From a bacterium (GTDB taxonomy: Bacteria > Desulfobacterota > DSWW01): 13,911 nt of DNA. The first letter of the stretch is position 1. Every line of letters starts with the position of its first letter. The stretch spans positions 1 to 13,911 of the forward strand of contig JAUWSZ010000014.1 of the NCBI GenBank assembly GCA_030609865.1. The letters run 5' to 3'. The position numbers were made by a program, and so were the translations under genes. A model generated the notes under the pieces. The model was not told the DNA's origin. It worked only from the letters and a program-made list of their open reading frames with translations, and ran no database searches. Shown here piece after piece: positions 5,867 to 12,439 of the stretch.

Positions 5867-7502
5867 ACTTTATGTGTGTGACGAAGTCAGGTTCGGTAAC
5901 GGCCAGCAGGGACCTTCCCTTCAACTCTCTTCCGCCGTCCTTGAAGGACGCGCCCACCGCGATCAACCCTACGCCCTCCCTTCGCTGGAATCTCTCCTCG
6001 ATCGGCGCGTAGGTGGTCACAGGGGTGTAGAGGCCGTTCATGATCGAGGTGTCAAGGTACTTCAGGTCATCATCGTTCTCCCGGGTGACCTCTTCCTCGA
6101 GCCACCACTTCGCGTCAACAGGCTCCAGGATGAGATCGTCCTCGGTCTCGGGCTTGCCGTCCTTGCCGAAGTTGACCGCCCGGGCCACGAACTGCACCCC
6201 GTGCGGGGGATAGGCCGCCCCGCTGCTCACCCGGGCCCGTCCCAGGGCAGGAAAGATCCGAATTCCGTCGATCTTGTCGAACACGATGACCGGCTCGTCA
6301 CAGGCAACGCCCTCTACCTGTATACTCACAGGCCCTGTCGAGGCGCTCGATGCGGCCACGACCTCCATGACGATTTTCGAATCCCCCTCCTTTTGGGCCT
6401 TCACGACCGTCACGTTCGGGTCGGAGAACCTCACATCCGCTGCCGAGACCTTGGCCGGCAGGTTGACGCCGATCGCGGTCAGGCTCTGCGGCTCGCCCGA
6501 AGCGCGAACCGCCCTCGGGTACACGGCAATGATCCTCGGGGCGCCGCCTTCCTTGTAGAAGGCCTCGTTCCCGTATGTATTGCTGTCCTGGACAACGGTG
6601 TACCATTTTCCGCTGAATCCCATGACCGCGTCATCGAGGTCGAACACGCCTTCGATTCTGCCGGTGAGGGGCGTAGGGGCCAGCTCGCAGCGCAGGTGGT
6701 AGGTCCCGTAGAGCGTGCCCTCGCCGACCCATTTCATGCTGTTTCCGTTCTCGTAGCGGACCTCCTTTTCGATCAGGTATTCGTCCTCCCCCTTCTTCGG
6801 GTTCGGTTTGAACGTGCAAACCCCCTCGTAATGCCCGAGGCCCGGCTGGTACCCGGCCAGGTTCCACTGCCCTGTGAGGTCCCGATCCTTTCGGTTGGCC
6901 ATCCAGTCCCGCCACGCCTGGGTGTCCATGGGGAACATCTTCGCGAGCACGTCCACTAGGTCCATGGCCTCCTTGGCCCAGTCCATCTCACGCATCTGGG
7001 GCAGGACCGTGGGGTAGTACCCCAGGTGCATGTTCATGTTCTCCACCCATTGCTCCCGGGTTTTCCTGTGCCCCCGGACCTTTCCGTACGCGTGACAACG
7101 GACACAAGCGGTGAAGATCCTCACCTCGGTCTTGTCCTTGGGGATCTCCCGGTACTGGCTGTTCTCTTCGGTGTTGTAGTAGGCGACCTCGGCCATCTCC
7201 GCGGGTGTCAGGATCAGGTGCGTGCTGAGTTCCTTGATGACCGGGTAGAAATCCTTGTCATCGATCGCCGCACCATTCAAGCGGATCATCCGGTCGACCA
7301 CGTGGATCCACTCCTCCGTCGACTTCCGGGTCTCTTCGATCACCTCCATCCGGCCCTGCTGGTCCAGCCTGTGGCAGGCGGAACACCTCTGCCGGACCGG
7401 TCCGAACTCCACGAAGGGTGTCGTCGCGTGCACCATGGCCTCGCACAGAATCGATGCAAAGAGCGCAAAGAAGGCCACGCAGCAAGTCTTCAGAAACCGC
7501 AT
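5865..7502 (-). CDS. qhpA: Quinohemoprotein amine dehydrogenase alpha subunit, diheme cytochrome c
   Basis: 545 aa. ATG at 7502 follows AGGAGGG seven bases upstream. A signal peptide spans about residues 1-26 (MRFLKTCCVAFFALFASILC then a small-residue cleavage region). Two c-type haem sites are visible: C40-SA-C43-H44 and C133-VR-C136-H137, forming the N-terminal cytochrome domain. From about residue 190 come beta-rich domains: a lipocalin-like barrel region (TGQWNLAGYQPGLGHYEG, then YLIEKEVRYENGNSMKW) and two Ig-like domains (PRIIAVYPRAVRASGEPQSL onward). This is the four-domain plan of the QHNDH alpha subunit. The enzyme oxidises primary amines to aldehydes and ammonia in the periplasm; the haems carry electrons from the quinone cofactor to a soluble acceptor. 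It is the first gene of the operon, 106 bp from the TetR gene, with a promoter between them. Confidence 0.95.
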   Translation of the reverse strand: MRFLKTCCVAFFALFASILCEAMVHATTPFVEFGPVRQRCSACHRLDQQGRMEVIEETRKSTEEWIHVVDRMIRLNGAAIDDKDFYPVIKELSTHLILTPAEMAEVAYYNTEENSQYREIPKDKTEVRIFTACVRCHAYGKVRGHRKTREQWVENMNMHLGYYPTVLPQMREMDWAKEAMDLVDVLAKMFPMDTQAWRDWMANRKDRDLTGQWNLAGYQPGLGHYEGVCTFKPNPKKGEDEYLIEKEVRYENGNSMKWVGEGTLYGTYHLRCELAPTPLTGRIEGVFDLDDAVMGFSGKWYTVVQDSNTYGNEAFYKEGGAPRIIAVYPRAVRASGEPQSLTAIGVNLPAKVSAADVRFSDPNVTVVKAQKEGDSKIVMEVVAASSASTGPVSIQVEGVACDEPVIVFDKIDGIRIFPALGRARVSSGAAYPPHGVQFVARAVNFGKDGKPETEDDLILEPVDAKWWLEEEVTRENDDDLKYLDTSIMNGLYTPVTTYAPIEERFQRREGVGLIAVGASFKDGGRELKGRSLLAVTEPDFVTHIK

Positions 7503-7560
7503 CAGAAATCCCTCCTATTCATGTCGAGTTATGCCCCTGAAGGCATGTGTTGCCGGACAC

Positions 7561-7589
7561 AATATACTTGGGTTACATGGAGCCCGCAA
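7561..7589 (-). promoter_or_regulatory. Predicted promoter of the qhp operon
   Basis: On the minus strand TTGCGG (7584-7589) and TATATT (7561-7566) are separated by exactly 17 bases, in the 106-bp gap before qhpA. This gives a start near 7554 and a leader of about 50 nt ending in the strong qhpA SD. Confidence 0.55.
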
Positions 7590-7604
7590 CCGATTTTATG
7601 TAAC
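7572..7604. promoter_or_regulatory. Inverted repeat flanking the qhp -35 box (possible operator)
   Basis: GTTACAT (7572-7578) and ATGTAAC (7598-7604) are perfect 7-bp arms separated by 19 bp, with centres 26 bp apart. They enclose the -35 hexamer of the predicted qhp promoter. The geometry suits a dimeric regulator binding two faces two to three helical turns apart. The binding protein is unknown; the sequence differs from the palindrome at the tetR promoter. Confidence 0.45.
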
Positions 7605-7608
7605 GCGC

Positions 7609-8205
7609 TCATCCCTGTTTCTTCTTGAGGTAGGTTCCGATCAGGTCTTCGATCTGTTTTCCCACGTCCACTACCGGCGTCTCTTCCGGGTCGATCACCC
7701 AGAGCATGGTCACCCCCTCCAGGCTTCCCAGGATTACGTTCGCCATCACTTTCGGGTTCACCTTTCGAAACTCCCCTTTCTTGATCCCTCGGGCGATGAC
7801 CTCGCTGATTATGTCTCTGGCTTCCCTGAAGCATTCCTGAACCGGCTTCTTGATGGAATCCTCGCTCTTGGAGAGCGCATACAGGTCCAGCCAGGCTTGC
7901 GAGATCTCGAGATTGAGCCGCCCAATATCGAGATACCGCGGAATGAAGAATTTGAGTTGGTCTGTGGCGCTTTCGAATTTTTCCAGTCCCTCGAGCAATT
8001 CTTCTCTGTAGACGTTCACCGCGTAGCCCACCGAGGCCGCGATGATTGCCCCCTTGTCGGAGAAATAGTGGTGCAGCAGCCCGTGATTGCATCCGGCGGT
8101 ATCCGCAATTTCGCGGATCGTCGCCTTGGCAAGGCCTTTCTCCGATATGATCTTGAAGAAGGCCTCGATGATCTCCGTCCTTCTGATGTTGCCTATGCTC
8201 TCCAC
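7609..8205 (-). CDS. TetR/AcrR-family transcriptional regulator
   Basis: 198 aa from GTG at 8205, chosen because GGGGAAGAGAA lies just upstream and the family N-terminus starts soon after; a longer frame from TTG at 8253 has no SD. The helix-turn-helix is at residues 27-46 (AKATIREIADTAGCNHGLLH, followed by HYFSDKGA), the classic TetR DNA-reading unit. The C-terminal ligand domain is helical (about residues 55-195) and resembles regulators of the YP/BetI type only loosely. It lies immediately upstream of the qhp operon on the same strand and downstream of an MFS permease. A perfect palindrome at its own promoter suggests self-repression. The ligand could be an amine or aldehyde; that is inference from neighbours. 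Confidence 0.9.
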   Translation of the reverse strand: MESIGNIRRTEIIEAFFKIISEKGLAKATIREIADTAGCNHGLLHHYFSDKGAIIAASVGYAVNVYREELLEGLEKFESATDQLKFFIPRYLDIGRLNLEISQAWLDLYALSKSEDSIKKPVQECFREARDIISEVIARGIKKGEFRKVNPKVMANVILGSLEGVTMLWVIDPEETPVVDVGKQIEDLIGTYLKKKQG

Positions 8206-8281
8206 TTCTCTTCCCCTACTCTCCTCGACGCGGCCGGAGGGACCAACCAGCAACCCAACAATTTAGACGCCAGCCCCATAT

Positions 8282-8299
8282 ATTAGTCAACTGACTAAT
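8282..8299. promoter_or_regulatory. Perfect palindromic operator at the tetR promoter
   Basis: ATTAGTCA-AC-TGACTAAT has perfect 8-bp arms with a 2-bp centre, the usual size and symmetry of a TetR-family operator. It begins 2 bp downstream of the predicted -10 box and covers the expected start site, 77 bp before the TetR GTG. A repressor bound here would block its own transcription. Confidence 0.7.
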
Positions 8300-8301
8300 T
8301 C

Positions 8302-8330
8302 CTGATACCACCGACCGAACCTCCTGTCAA
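8302..8330 (-). promoter_or_regulatory. Predicted promoter of the TetR gene
   Basis: On the minus strand a consensus TTGACA (8325-8330) is followed after 17 bases by TATCAG (8302-8307). The palindromic operator lies directly downstream. Confidence 0.55.
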
Positions 8331-8373
8331 GGACTTTTCTTGTCCGAATCTTTCCCGTTCCTTTGACAGGCTA

Positions 8374-8439
8374 TCGCCGTCCTGCCTATCTCTTGACGTC
8401 GATGACTAAGGGAATTGGGTAGCGCGGGAAGGACGGCGA
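8374..8439. repeat. Long-loop inverted repeat in the MFS-TetR gap
   Basis: TCGCCGTCCT (8374-8383) and AGGACGGCGA (8430-8439) are perfect 10-bp arms around a 46-base spacer. It lies 64-129 bp beyond the stop of the MFS gene and upstream of the tetR promoter. It could be a 3' hairpin of the MFS transcript or a small decayed mobile unit; no T-run follows. Confidence 0.4.
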
Positions 8440-8460
8440 CTAACGTTCGCGGGAATGACC
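8436..8460. repeat. Intergenic hairpin repeat, copy 5 (half)
   Basis: ACGTTCGCGGGAATGACC matches the right half of the GGAATTCCCGC-TTTCGCGGGAATGACGG type element; the left half is not preserved. Confidence 0.4.
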
Positions 8461-8502
8461 CCCTCCTGTGACCAAGGGACTCCCGACGGCCCTGGGATTC
8501 CC

Positions 8503-9771
8503 CTACTCGGAGACGAAGTCGGCGTGGTGGCGGCCCGGCTTGATGGTTGTCACCAGTACGGAAGAGGCAACGAATGTGACGATGCAGACCAGGAAGGCGA
8601 TCTCGTAGCTTCCGGTCGCATCGAATATCTTTCCCGCCCCGGGGATGCCCACCACGACTCCGATCGCAAACCCGCTCATCACGAGACCCATGAGCTTGCT
8701 GAAGTGAAGCACTCCGAAGCAGCGGCTCACGAGAATGGGCAGCACCACAGCGTTCCCGGCGATTCCCAACCCGAACGGAACGGCATACAGCCAGAGAAGG
8801 TTTACGTCCCGAAGGCCCATCCGGACGAAGAGCACCTCGAGGAGGCTTGACCCGCAGGCCAGCAGGATGCCTACGATGGCCAGAACAACGGCAGGGCTTA
8901 TCCGGTCGGCCATCCAGCCAAAGAGCAGGCGACCCGGAATGCTCAGCAGGACCGTAAACCCGAGAAAGGATGCCGCCTGCTGCGGCGTGAAATGGACCTC
9001 CTGGATCAGAAACGGCACGAAGTGAAAATTCATCGCCGAGAGTCCCAGCAACTGCAGCACGTACGTGGCAAAGATCAGCCAGAAGGTGGCCGATGCGATG
9101 GCCTGCTTGACGGGCAATCCGGACATGGCGGAAGTCGAGTCCTCGCTCGCGGCCTCGCCATCGGGCAGCAGGCCGAGTTCAGAGGGCTTCGTGCGCACAA
9201 AGACCACGATCAGGGGGATCACGACCAGCCACGTGACGCCGAAGGCAACGAGCCAGGTCTGCCTCCACCCGAGCGTCCGGATCAGGAATTCGTTCAGGGG
9301 AGGCAAGAGGAAACCCCCGGAACCGATGCCGAGCATCATCAACGACATGGCCCGGCCCCTGTACTTGTTGAACCAGTTCGTGATGGCGGTCTGCGCCGGC
9401 ACGAGGGTGGTGCCCGCAACGGCAAAACCGGCACCGAACATGATTGCGTAGAGCATCCACAGGGCCTGCATCGAGGCATACCCGATCAGGGTCAGGCTGG
9501 AGATGACGGCCGCGCCGAGCATCGTCTTCATCACGCCGAACCGGGCGATCAGCACCCCGATCAGGGGACCGGAAAACCCGTACACGATCGCCCACAGGGC
9601 TGCTCCGGCCGATATCTGCGTCATGCTCCAGCCGAACTCGTCGATCAGGGGTTGGACGAAGACCGGGAAACAGTAGAAGCCCGTCCCTCCCGTGTTCAAG
9701 ACGATGAGGTACAACGCGCCCACCATCCACCATCCGTAGAAGCCCCGGGTCTCAGCTCTCCAATTGGACAT
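8503..9771 (-). CDS. MFS permease (oxalate/formate antiporter or monocarboxylate-type)
   Basis: 422 aa. ATG at 9771 is used because AAGGGAG lies nine bases upstream; two upstream in-frame starts would place this SD inside or against the start. Twelve hydrophobic spans are readable. The segment GPLIGVLIARFG (about residues 68-79) is the MFS loop 2-3 motif, and NKYRGRAMSLMMLGIGSGG the loop 4-5 region typical of this subgroup. The central loop after the sixth span (about residues 190-215) is polar and charged. It sits in the inner membrane. Substrate is unknown; organic anions are usual for this subgroup, and with an amine dehydrogenase operon nearby, uptake of an oxidation product or substrate is possible but unproven. 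It is on the same strand as the TetR gene, separated by about 300 bp. Confidence 0.88.
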   Translation of the reverse strand: MSNWRAETRGFYGWWMVGALYLIVLNTGGTGFYCFPVFVQPLIDEFGWSMTQISAGAALWAIVYGFSGPLIGVLIARFGVMKTMLGAAVISSLTLIGYASMQALWMLYAIMFGAGFAVAGTTLVPAQTAITNWFNKYRGRAMSLMMLGIGSGGFLLPPLNEFLIRTLGWRQTWLVAFGVTWLVVIPLIVVFVRTKPSELGLLPDGEAASEDSTSAMSGLPVKQAIASATFWLIFATYVLQLLGLSAMNFHFVPFLIQEVHFTPQQAASFLGFTVLLSIPGRLLFGWMADRISPAVVLAIVGILLACGSSLLEVLFVRMGLRDVNLLWLYAVPFGLGIAGNAVVLPILVSRCFGVLHFSKLMGLVMSGFAIGVVVGIPGAGKIFDATGSYEIAFLVCIVTFVASSVLVTTIKPGRHHADFVSE

Positions 9772-9811
9772 ACGCTCCATCTCCCTTAGCCGTAGCGATA
9801 AAAAAGGAGCG

Positions 9812-9838
9812 AAAAAAAGAGGACGCACCTCTTTTTTT
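9812..9838. terminator. Symmetrical hairpin with A- and T-runs (bidirectional terminator or leader attenuator)
   Basis: AAAAAAAGAGG (9812-9822), loop ACGCA, CCTCTTTTTTT (9828-9838): perfect 11-bp arms. Either strand yields a short stem followed by U residues. It ends the small membrane-protein transcript and lies 41 bp before the MFS start. Confidence 0.6.
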
Positions 9839-9986
9839 CCGTCAGATCGACTGGTTTCGCAGAATAGAACAAAACGAGGGGCTATTCAATCAAAAAGTTG
9901 AGGAATGAATATGTTCTTTTCTGACGCCGAAGTTATTGTCTCGCGTGGGGTAATCGAGGACAGCCACTGAACTCTTAAACTGTAGT

Positions 9987-10232
9987 TCAGTTCCAGTGGG
10001 GCTCCACCGGCTCGAGACTGACGGAGACGTCTTGCTGAGGGGTGGGGATCACGTGTACCTCTCTATCGAGACGCTCCTTCTTGAGGAAGGGGATCATCTC
10101 CGGCCCGTACGCGTCGAATAGCTGCCTAGCAGAAAAACCGATCAGCAAACACACGCAGGCGACGATCACCATTCTGACAAGGTGAAACACCTTGACAGCC
10201 CCTTGCATCGCTCTCTTCTTCAGATCCGGCAT
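9987..10232 (-). CDS. Small single-span membrane protein, unknown function
   Basis: 81 aa. ATG at 10232 follows GAAGGTGAAACG, giving a good SD; the longer frame upstream to 10298 is less likely. A short basic N-terminus (MPDLKKRAMQGAVKVFHLVR) precedes one membrane span at about residues 17-36 (MVIVACVCLLIGFSARQL), then a polar tail of about 45 residues ending PVEPHWN. By the positive-inside rule the tail faces the periplasm. I do not recognise a family. It has its own strong promoter with an inverted repeat across the -10 box, so it is probably a regulated gene rather than a chance frame. It lies upstream of the MFS gene on the same strand, with a hairpin terminator between. Confidence 0.65.
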   Translation of the reverse strand: MPDLKKRAMQGAVKVFHLVRMVIVACVCLLIGFSARQLFDAYGPEMIPFLKKERLDREVHVIPTPQQDVSVSLEPVEPHWN

Positions 10233-10304
10233 CGTTTCACCTTCTCTCTGCCTGGCCGTGTGCGGGAAACCCAAACAAGTCCTCCCGGGATCGTTCAACC
10301 ATTA

Positions 10305-10341
10305 TTACCAATATTATATTTGGTAACCCGCACTTTTTCAA
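10305..10341 (-). promoter_or_regulatory. Strong promoter with operator-like inverted repeat (small membrane protein)
   Basis: On the minus strand TTGAAA (10336-10341), 17 bases, then consensus TATAAT (10313-10318). Perfect 7-bp arms TTACCAA (10305-10311) and TTGGTAA (10320-10326), 8 bp apart, are centred on the -10 box. A bound dimer would exclude RNA polymerase. The repressor is not identified. Confidence 0.65.
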
Positions 10342-10422
10342 GAGCCCGGCGCGGCGTTATGCCTGTCGGGCAAACATCTCAGCCGATAATAGAACGGTCG
10401 GCCCTATTTCATAAAATATTTC

Positions 10423-10452
10423 TTGACATGCTCCGCCAGCAAGCCTTATCAT
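10423..10452 (+). promoter_or_regulatory. Predicted promoter for the riboswitch and three-gene cluster
   Basis: Consensus TTGACA (10423-10428), 18-base spacer, TATCAT (10447-10452). Transcription would start near 10459, giving a leader of about 310 nt before the first start codon, long enough to hold the riboswitch at 10589-10687. Confidence 0.65.
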
Positions 10453-10588
10453 CATAATACCGTTGTGTGTTTCATATCGTACTCAGTGATGACTGTAACA
10501 CGATCCACATCGCCTCACCACTCGCGGTTGAACGTTCTCACCAGGCTACCTGCATCACCACAACGGATTCACCGCTGCTTACGCATCC

Positions 10589-10687
10589 CGCACAAGGTAA
10601 AGCCACACCAGTCGTGAGGCTGGGCCGGAAAGCCACGGGTCTCCCCGAGAACTCGCCCGCGAGTCGAGACAGCCGGGCTGCCAGTAC
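10589..10687 (+). promoter_or_regulatory. Probable cyclic-di-GMP-I (GEMM-I) riboswitch
   Basis: The region matches the GEMM-I layout in order. CGCACAAGGTAAAGCC corresponds to GCACAGGGCAAACC; the P2-type stem is AGCCaCAC-cagtc-GTGaGGCT (10601-10620 region, with an atypical loop instead of GAAA). GGGCCGGAAAGCCACGGG corresponds to GGGACGCAAAGCCNCGGG and holds the intercalating adenosine position. A P3-type stem GGTCTC with GAGACAGCC encloses an ACTCG-CCCG-CGAGT hairpin, and the aptamer ends CGGGCTGCC. The position aligned with ligand-contacting G20 of the Vibrio Vc2 aptamer is G, favouring c-di-GMP over cGAMP. The three small genes follow 82 bp downstream; no clear terminator or anti-SD element was found, so the mode of control is open. 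The closing stem is the weakest part. Confidence 0.72.
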
Positions 10688-10768
10688 CCATACAGCCTGG
10701 TTCTCGTTCATTGTCATTCATTCTCACCCGTCCGCAAAAGAGTCAAGAAGACTGGAAAGGAGGTCTAC

Positions 10769-11071
10769 ATGATCATCATGACGACCACGCTCTTCCCACC
10801 GGAAGGCGCGAAAGAAACCGGAAAACGTTTCATGGAGGCAGCTTCCCTCCCCGACTACATCACGAGGAGAGGGCCCTACATCCTGCCTGCCAAAACGGAG
10901 GGCATCTACGGGATTTCCATCTACGAGGTCGACAGACCGTCCAAGCTCGCGGAAGCCTATGAATGGATCGCCAACGACGTTGTGAAGTACTTTGGCGTCC
11001 CCGGCTTCACTTACAACATTGCGGTCTGTCTCGACGTCGAGGAAGCCCTGAAGACCCTCGGCATGGGGTAG
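10769..11071 (+). CDS. Small protein, probable dimeric alpha/beta-barrel type, first gene of the riboswitch-linked cluster
   Basis: 100 aa. ATG at 10769 follows AAGGAGGT with five bases between; a second ATG three codons later is less well placed. No signal peptide or membrane span. The pattern of an initial strand (MIIMTTTLFPPEG), a helix (AKETGKRFMEAA), strands (GIYGISIYEV), a helix (PSKLAEAYEWIANDVVKYF) and a closing strand (GFTYNIAVCLDVEEALK) resembles the ferredoxin-like dimeric alpha/beta-barrel fold. No catalytic motif is recognised. It precedes two more proteins of similar size with their own strong SDs, and all three end at one terminator. Function is unknown; regulation by a probable c-di-GMP riboswitch is inferred from position. 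Confidence 0.85.
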   Translation: MIIMTTTLFPPEGAKETGKRFMEAASLPDYITRRGPYILPAKTEGIYGISIYEVDRPSKLAEAYEWIANDVVKYFGVPGFTYNIAVCLDVEEALKTLGMG

Positions 11072-11119
11072 GCCCTAAGCCTTGGCAGTTCATGCTGGAG
11101 AACAAGGGAGGAGAAGAAC

Positions 11120-11422
11120 ATGATCCGATGGATGGCGAGTTACCGCGTCAGAGGCGGGAACATGGTGCGTGCGATGCAGTATGCAAAGGAGATTGCCGAG
11201 TTTGTCACCAAGTATGACGGCATCTCCTCTGTGGACGTGTATCTCGACGCATTCGGCGAAACGGGTACCATCCGATGGTTCGTCGACTACGAAAGTCTGG
11301 CGGCCCTGGAGCAAGTCCAAGGGCAAATCATGGCCGACAAGACCTACTGGGAAACCCTCGACCAGAACAGGGACCTCTTCACGGAAGGCTCCGGCCAGAC
11401 CGTTGTTATGGGAAAACTCTGA
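11120..11422 (+). CDS. Small NIPSNAP-like/dimeric alpha/beta-barrel protein
   Basis: 100 aa from ATG at 11120, preceded by AAGGGAGGAGAAGAAC. It starts with a strand (MIRWMASYRVRGGN), then a helix (MVRAMQYAKEIAEFVTKYD), a strand (SSVDVYLDAFGETGTIRWFVDY), a helix (SLAALEQVQGQIMADKTYW) and an end segment DLFTEGSGQTVVMGKL. The layout, with a tail phrase like DLF-x-EGS, is that of NIPSNAP-like or ABM domains, which often form dimers with a cavity. No signal peptide, so cytoplasmic. It is 48 bp from the first gene and 42 bp from the third. Family placement is by pattern only; substrate is unknown. Confidence 0.85.
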   Translation: MIRWMASYRVRGGNMVRAMQYAKEIAEFVTKYDGISSVDVYLDAFGETGTIRWFVDYESLAALEQVQGQIMADKTYWETLDQNRDLFTEGSGQTVVMGKL

Positions 11423-11464
11423 GTCCCTCGAAATGATCTCATGGGAAAAGAAGGGAGGCGCACA

Positions 11465-11728
11465 ATGCTTTTTCTAGTCACATACAGCTACGAACCCGAG
11501 AAGCGGGATGAAGTGCTCAAGAGGCGAGCAGAAAAGGGAGCAGGCTTCGCCTCGGACACGAAGGTGATCGGAGAGTGGTCGAATGTGGGGGGTGGCGGAG
11601 GACTCCTAATCGCTGAGACAGAAAATCCCCTGGCCATTGCGCAAACAGCCCGTGGATGGAGTGACTTGGTGAAATTTACTGTTGTCCCTGGGGTGGATAC
11701 GGAGCAAATGATGACCCTCCCCAAATAG
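11465..11728 (+). CDS. DUF3303-like small protein
   Basis: 87 aa. ATG at 11465 follows GGGAGG six bases upstream; an in-frame start at 11441 overlaps this SD and is rejected. The protein begins MLFLVTYSYEPEKRDEVLKR, then KVIGEWSNVGGGGGLLIAET and TARGWSDLVKFTVVPGVDTE, which is the DUF3303 pattern: strand, helix, Gly-rich turn, strand, helix with a W-S-D/V segment, then the V-P end strand. It is the third member of the tandem of small alpha/beta-barrel proteins. No biochemical role is established for this family to my knowledge. A strong hairpin terminator begins 22 bp after the stop. Confidence 0.85.
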   Translation: MLFLVTYSYEPEKRDEVLKRRAEKGAGFASDTKVIGEWSNVGGGGGLLIAETENPLAIAQTARGWSDLVKFTVVPGVDTEQMMTLPK

Positions 11729-11750
11729 AGCTGCTTGATCCCAAAGGGCC

Positions 11751-11790
11751 GAAGGGGCGGCATCCGTACCGGGTGCCGCCCCTTCTATTT
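11751..11790 (+). terminator. Rho-independent terminator after the three-gene cluster
   Basis: GAAGGGGCGGCATCC (11751-11765), loop GTACC, GGGTGCCGCCCCTTC (11771-11785): a 15-bp stem with one G-U pair, then TATTT. The short T-run makes it moderate, but the stem is very strong. Confidence 0.75.
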
Positions 11791-11896
11791 AGTGGCTGTC
11801 CCCGATTTCTCCCACAACAATTCATAATGAAATCAATGCCTTACAAAATATCACAATTATATTTTATTAAATATTATGTTAAACGAGGCAGGGAAG

Positions 11897-12328
11897 ATGA
11901 GCCGCACGCTGCCCGCGTTGATCCTGGCCCTTGCGTTGTGTGGCTGCGCCAGCACCCACTGCAACAAGGGACAGACCTGCCTGGACCAAAGACAATACTC
12001 TCAAGCGATTCAACACTTCACCAAGGCCATCGCCATCAACCCTGACGATCCCTCGGCCTACGTGAACCGCGGACGTGCGTTTCGTGGCAGGGGCGAACAT
12101 GATCGCGCGATTCAGGACTACGGCAAGGCGATCGAACTCGACCCAAAGGATGACACGCCCTACCTCTTGCGGGCCGGTGCGTACTCGGACCGAGGGGACT
12201 ACGACCTGGGCGTCCTGGAATACAACAAGGTCCTGACCCCTTATTGCTATTGCATTCGTTATACCTGCGTATCAAACATTTGGACTTATTCTAGAACACT
12301 CTTCTGCATTGCATCAATTTTTTCTTGA
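11897..12328 (+). pseudogene. TPR lipoprotein, C-terminally broken
   Basis: Read from ATG at 11897 (GAGG eight bases upstream), giving 143 aa. A lipoprotein signal is clear: MSRTLPALILALALCGC with lipobox L-C-G-C17. Two good TPR units follow: residues about 24-52 (GQTCLDQRQYSQAIQHFTKA, then IAINPDD) and 54-86 (AYVNRGRAFRGRGEHDRAIQ, then DYGKAIELDPKD). A third starts at 88 and runs to EYNKVL. After about nt 12235 the frame changes to a Cys/Tyr-rich, unrelated tail and the DNA becomes AT-richer. The break falls inside the third repeat, so the gene looks truncated by deletion or recombination rather than by a single stop. A short but real lipoprotein is possible. Full-length relatives would bind partners in the periplasm or outer membrane. 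Confidence 0.6.
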
Positions 12329-12439
12329 CAGCACGAACAAGAGGTGCGAACATTAATGTAATAAGTGGATAACTCTCATAACACTTATGGCTATTCGTCC
12401 CTTTTACTTGCTTACCTTCTAACAGGGGAGGAACGCCAA

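Noticed and set aside
4374..6959. 861-codon plus-strand open frame
   Set aside because: It lies fully antisense to qhpD and the end of qhpA, both well supported by motifs, and shows no recognisable domain; GC-rich codons on the real strand keep the opposite frame open.
7026..8286. Two overlapping plus-strand open frames (200 and 343 codons)
   Set aside because: Antisense to qhpA and the TetR gene and crossing the promoter gap; no domain or SD.
8992..9789. 265-codon plus-strand frame
   Set aside because: Antisense to the MFS gene; extremely charged low-complexity composition.
9966..9991. ACTGAACT-N10-AGTTCAGT inverted repeat as a terminator
   Set aside because: It overlaps the stop of the 81-aa gene but is AT-rich and short with no T-run; the hairpin at 9812-9838 is the better terminator.
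10467..10772. 101-codon plus-strand frame upstream of the small-protein cluster
   Set aside because: It overlaps the riboswitch aptamer and the next SD, has no SD of its own and reads like non-coding leader. The rest of 10233-10768 holds only the two promoters, the operator and the riboswitch.
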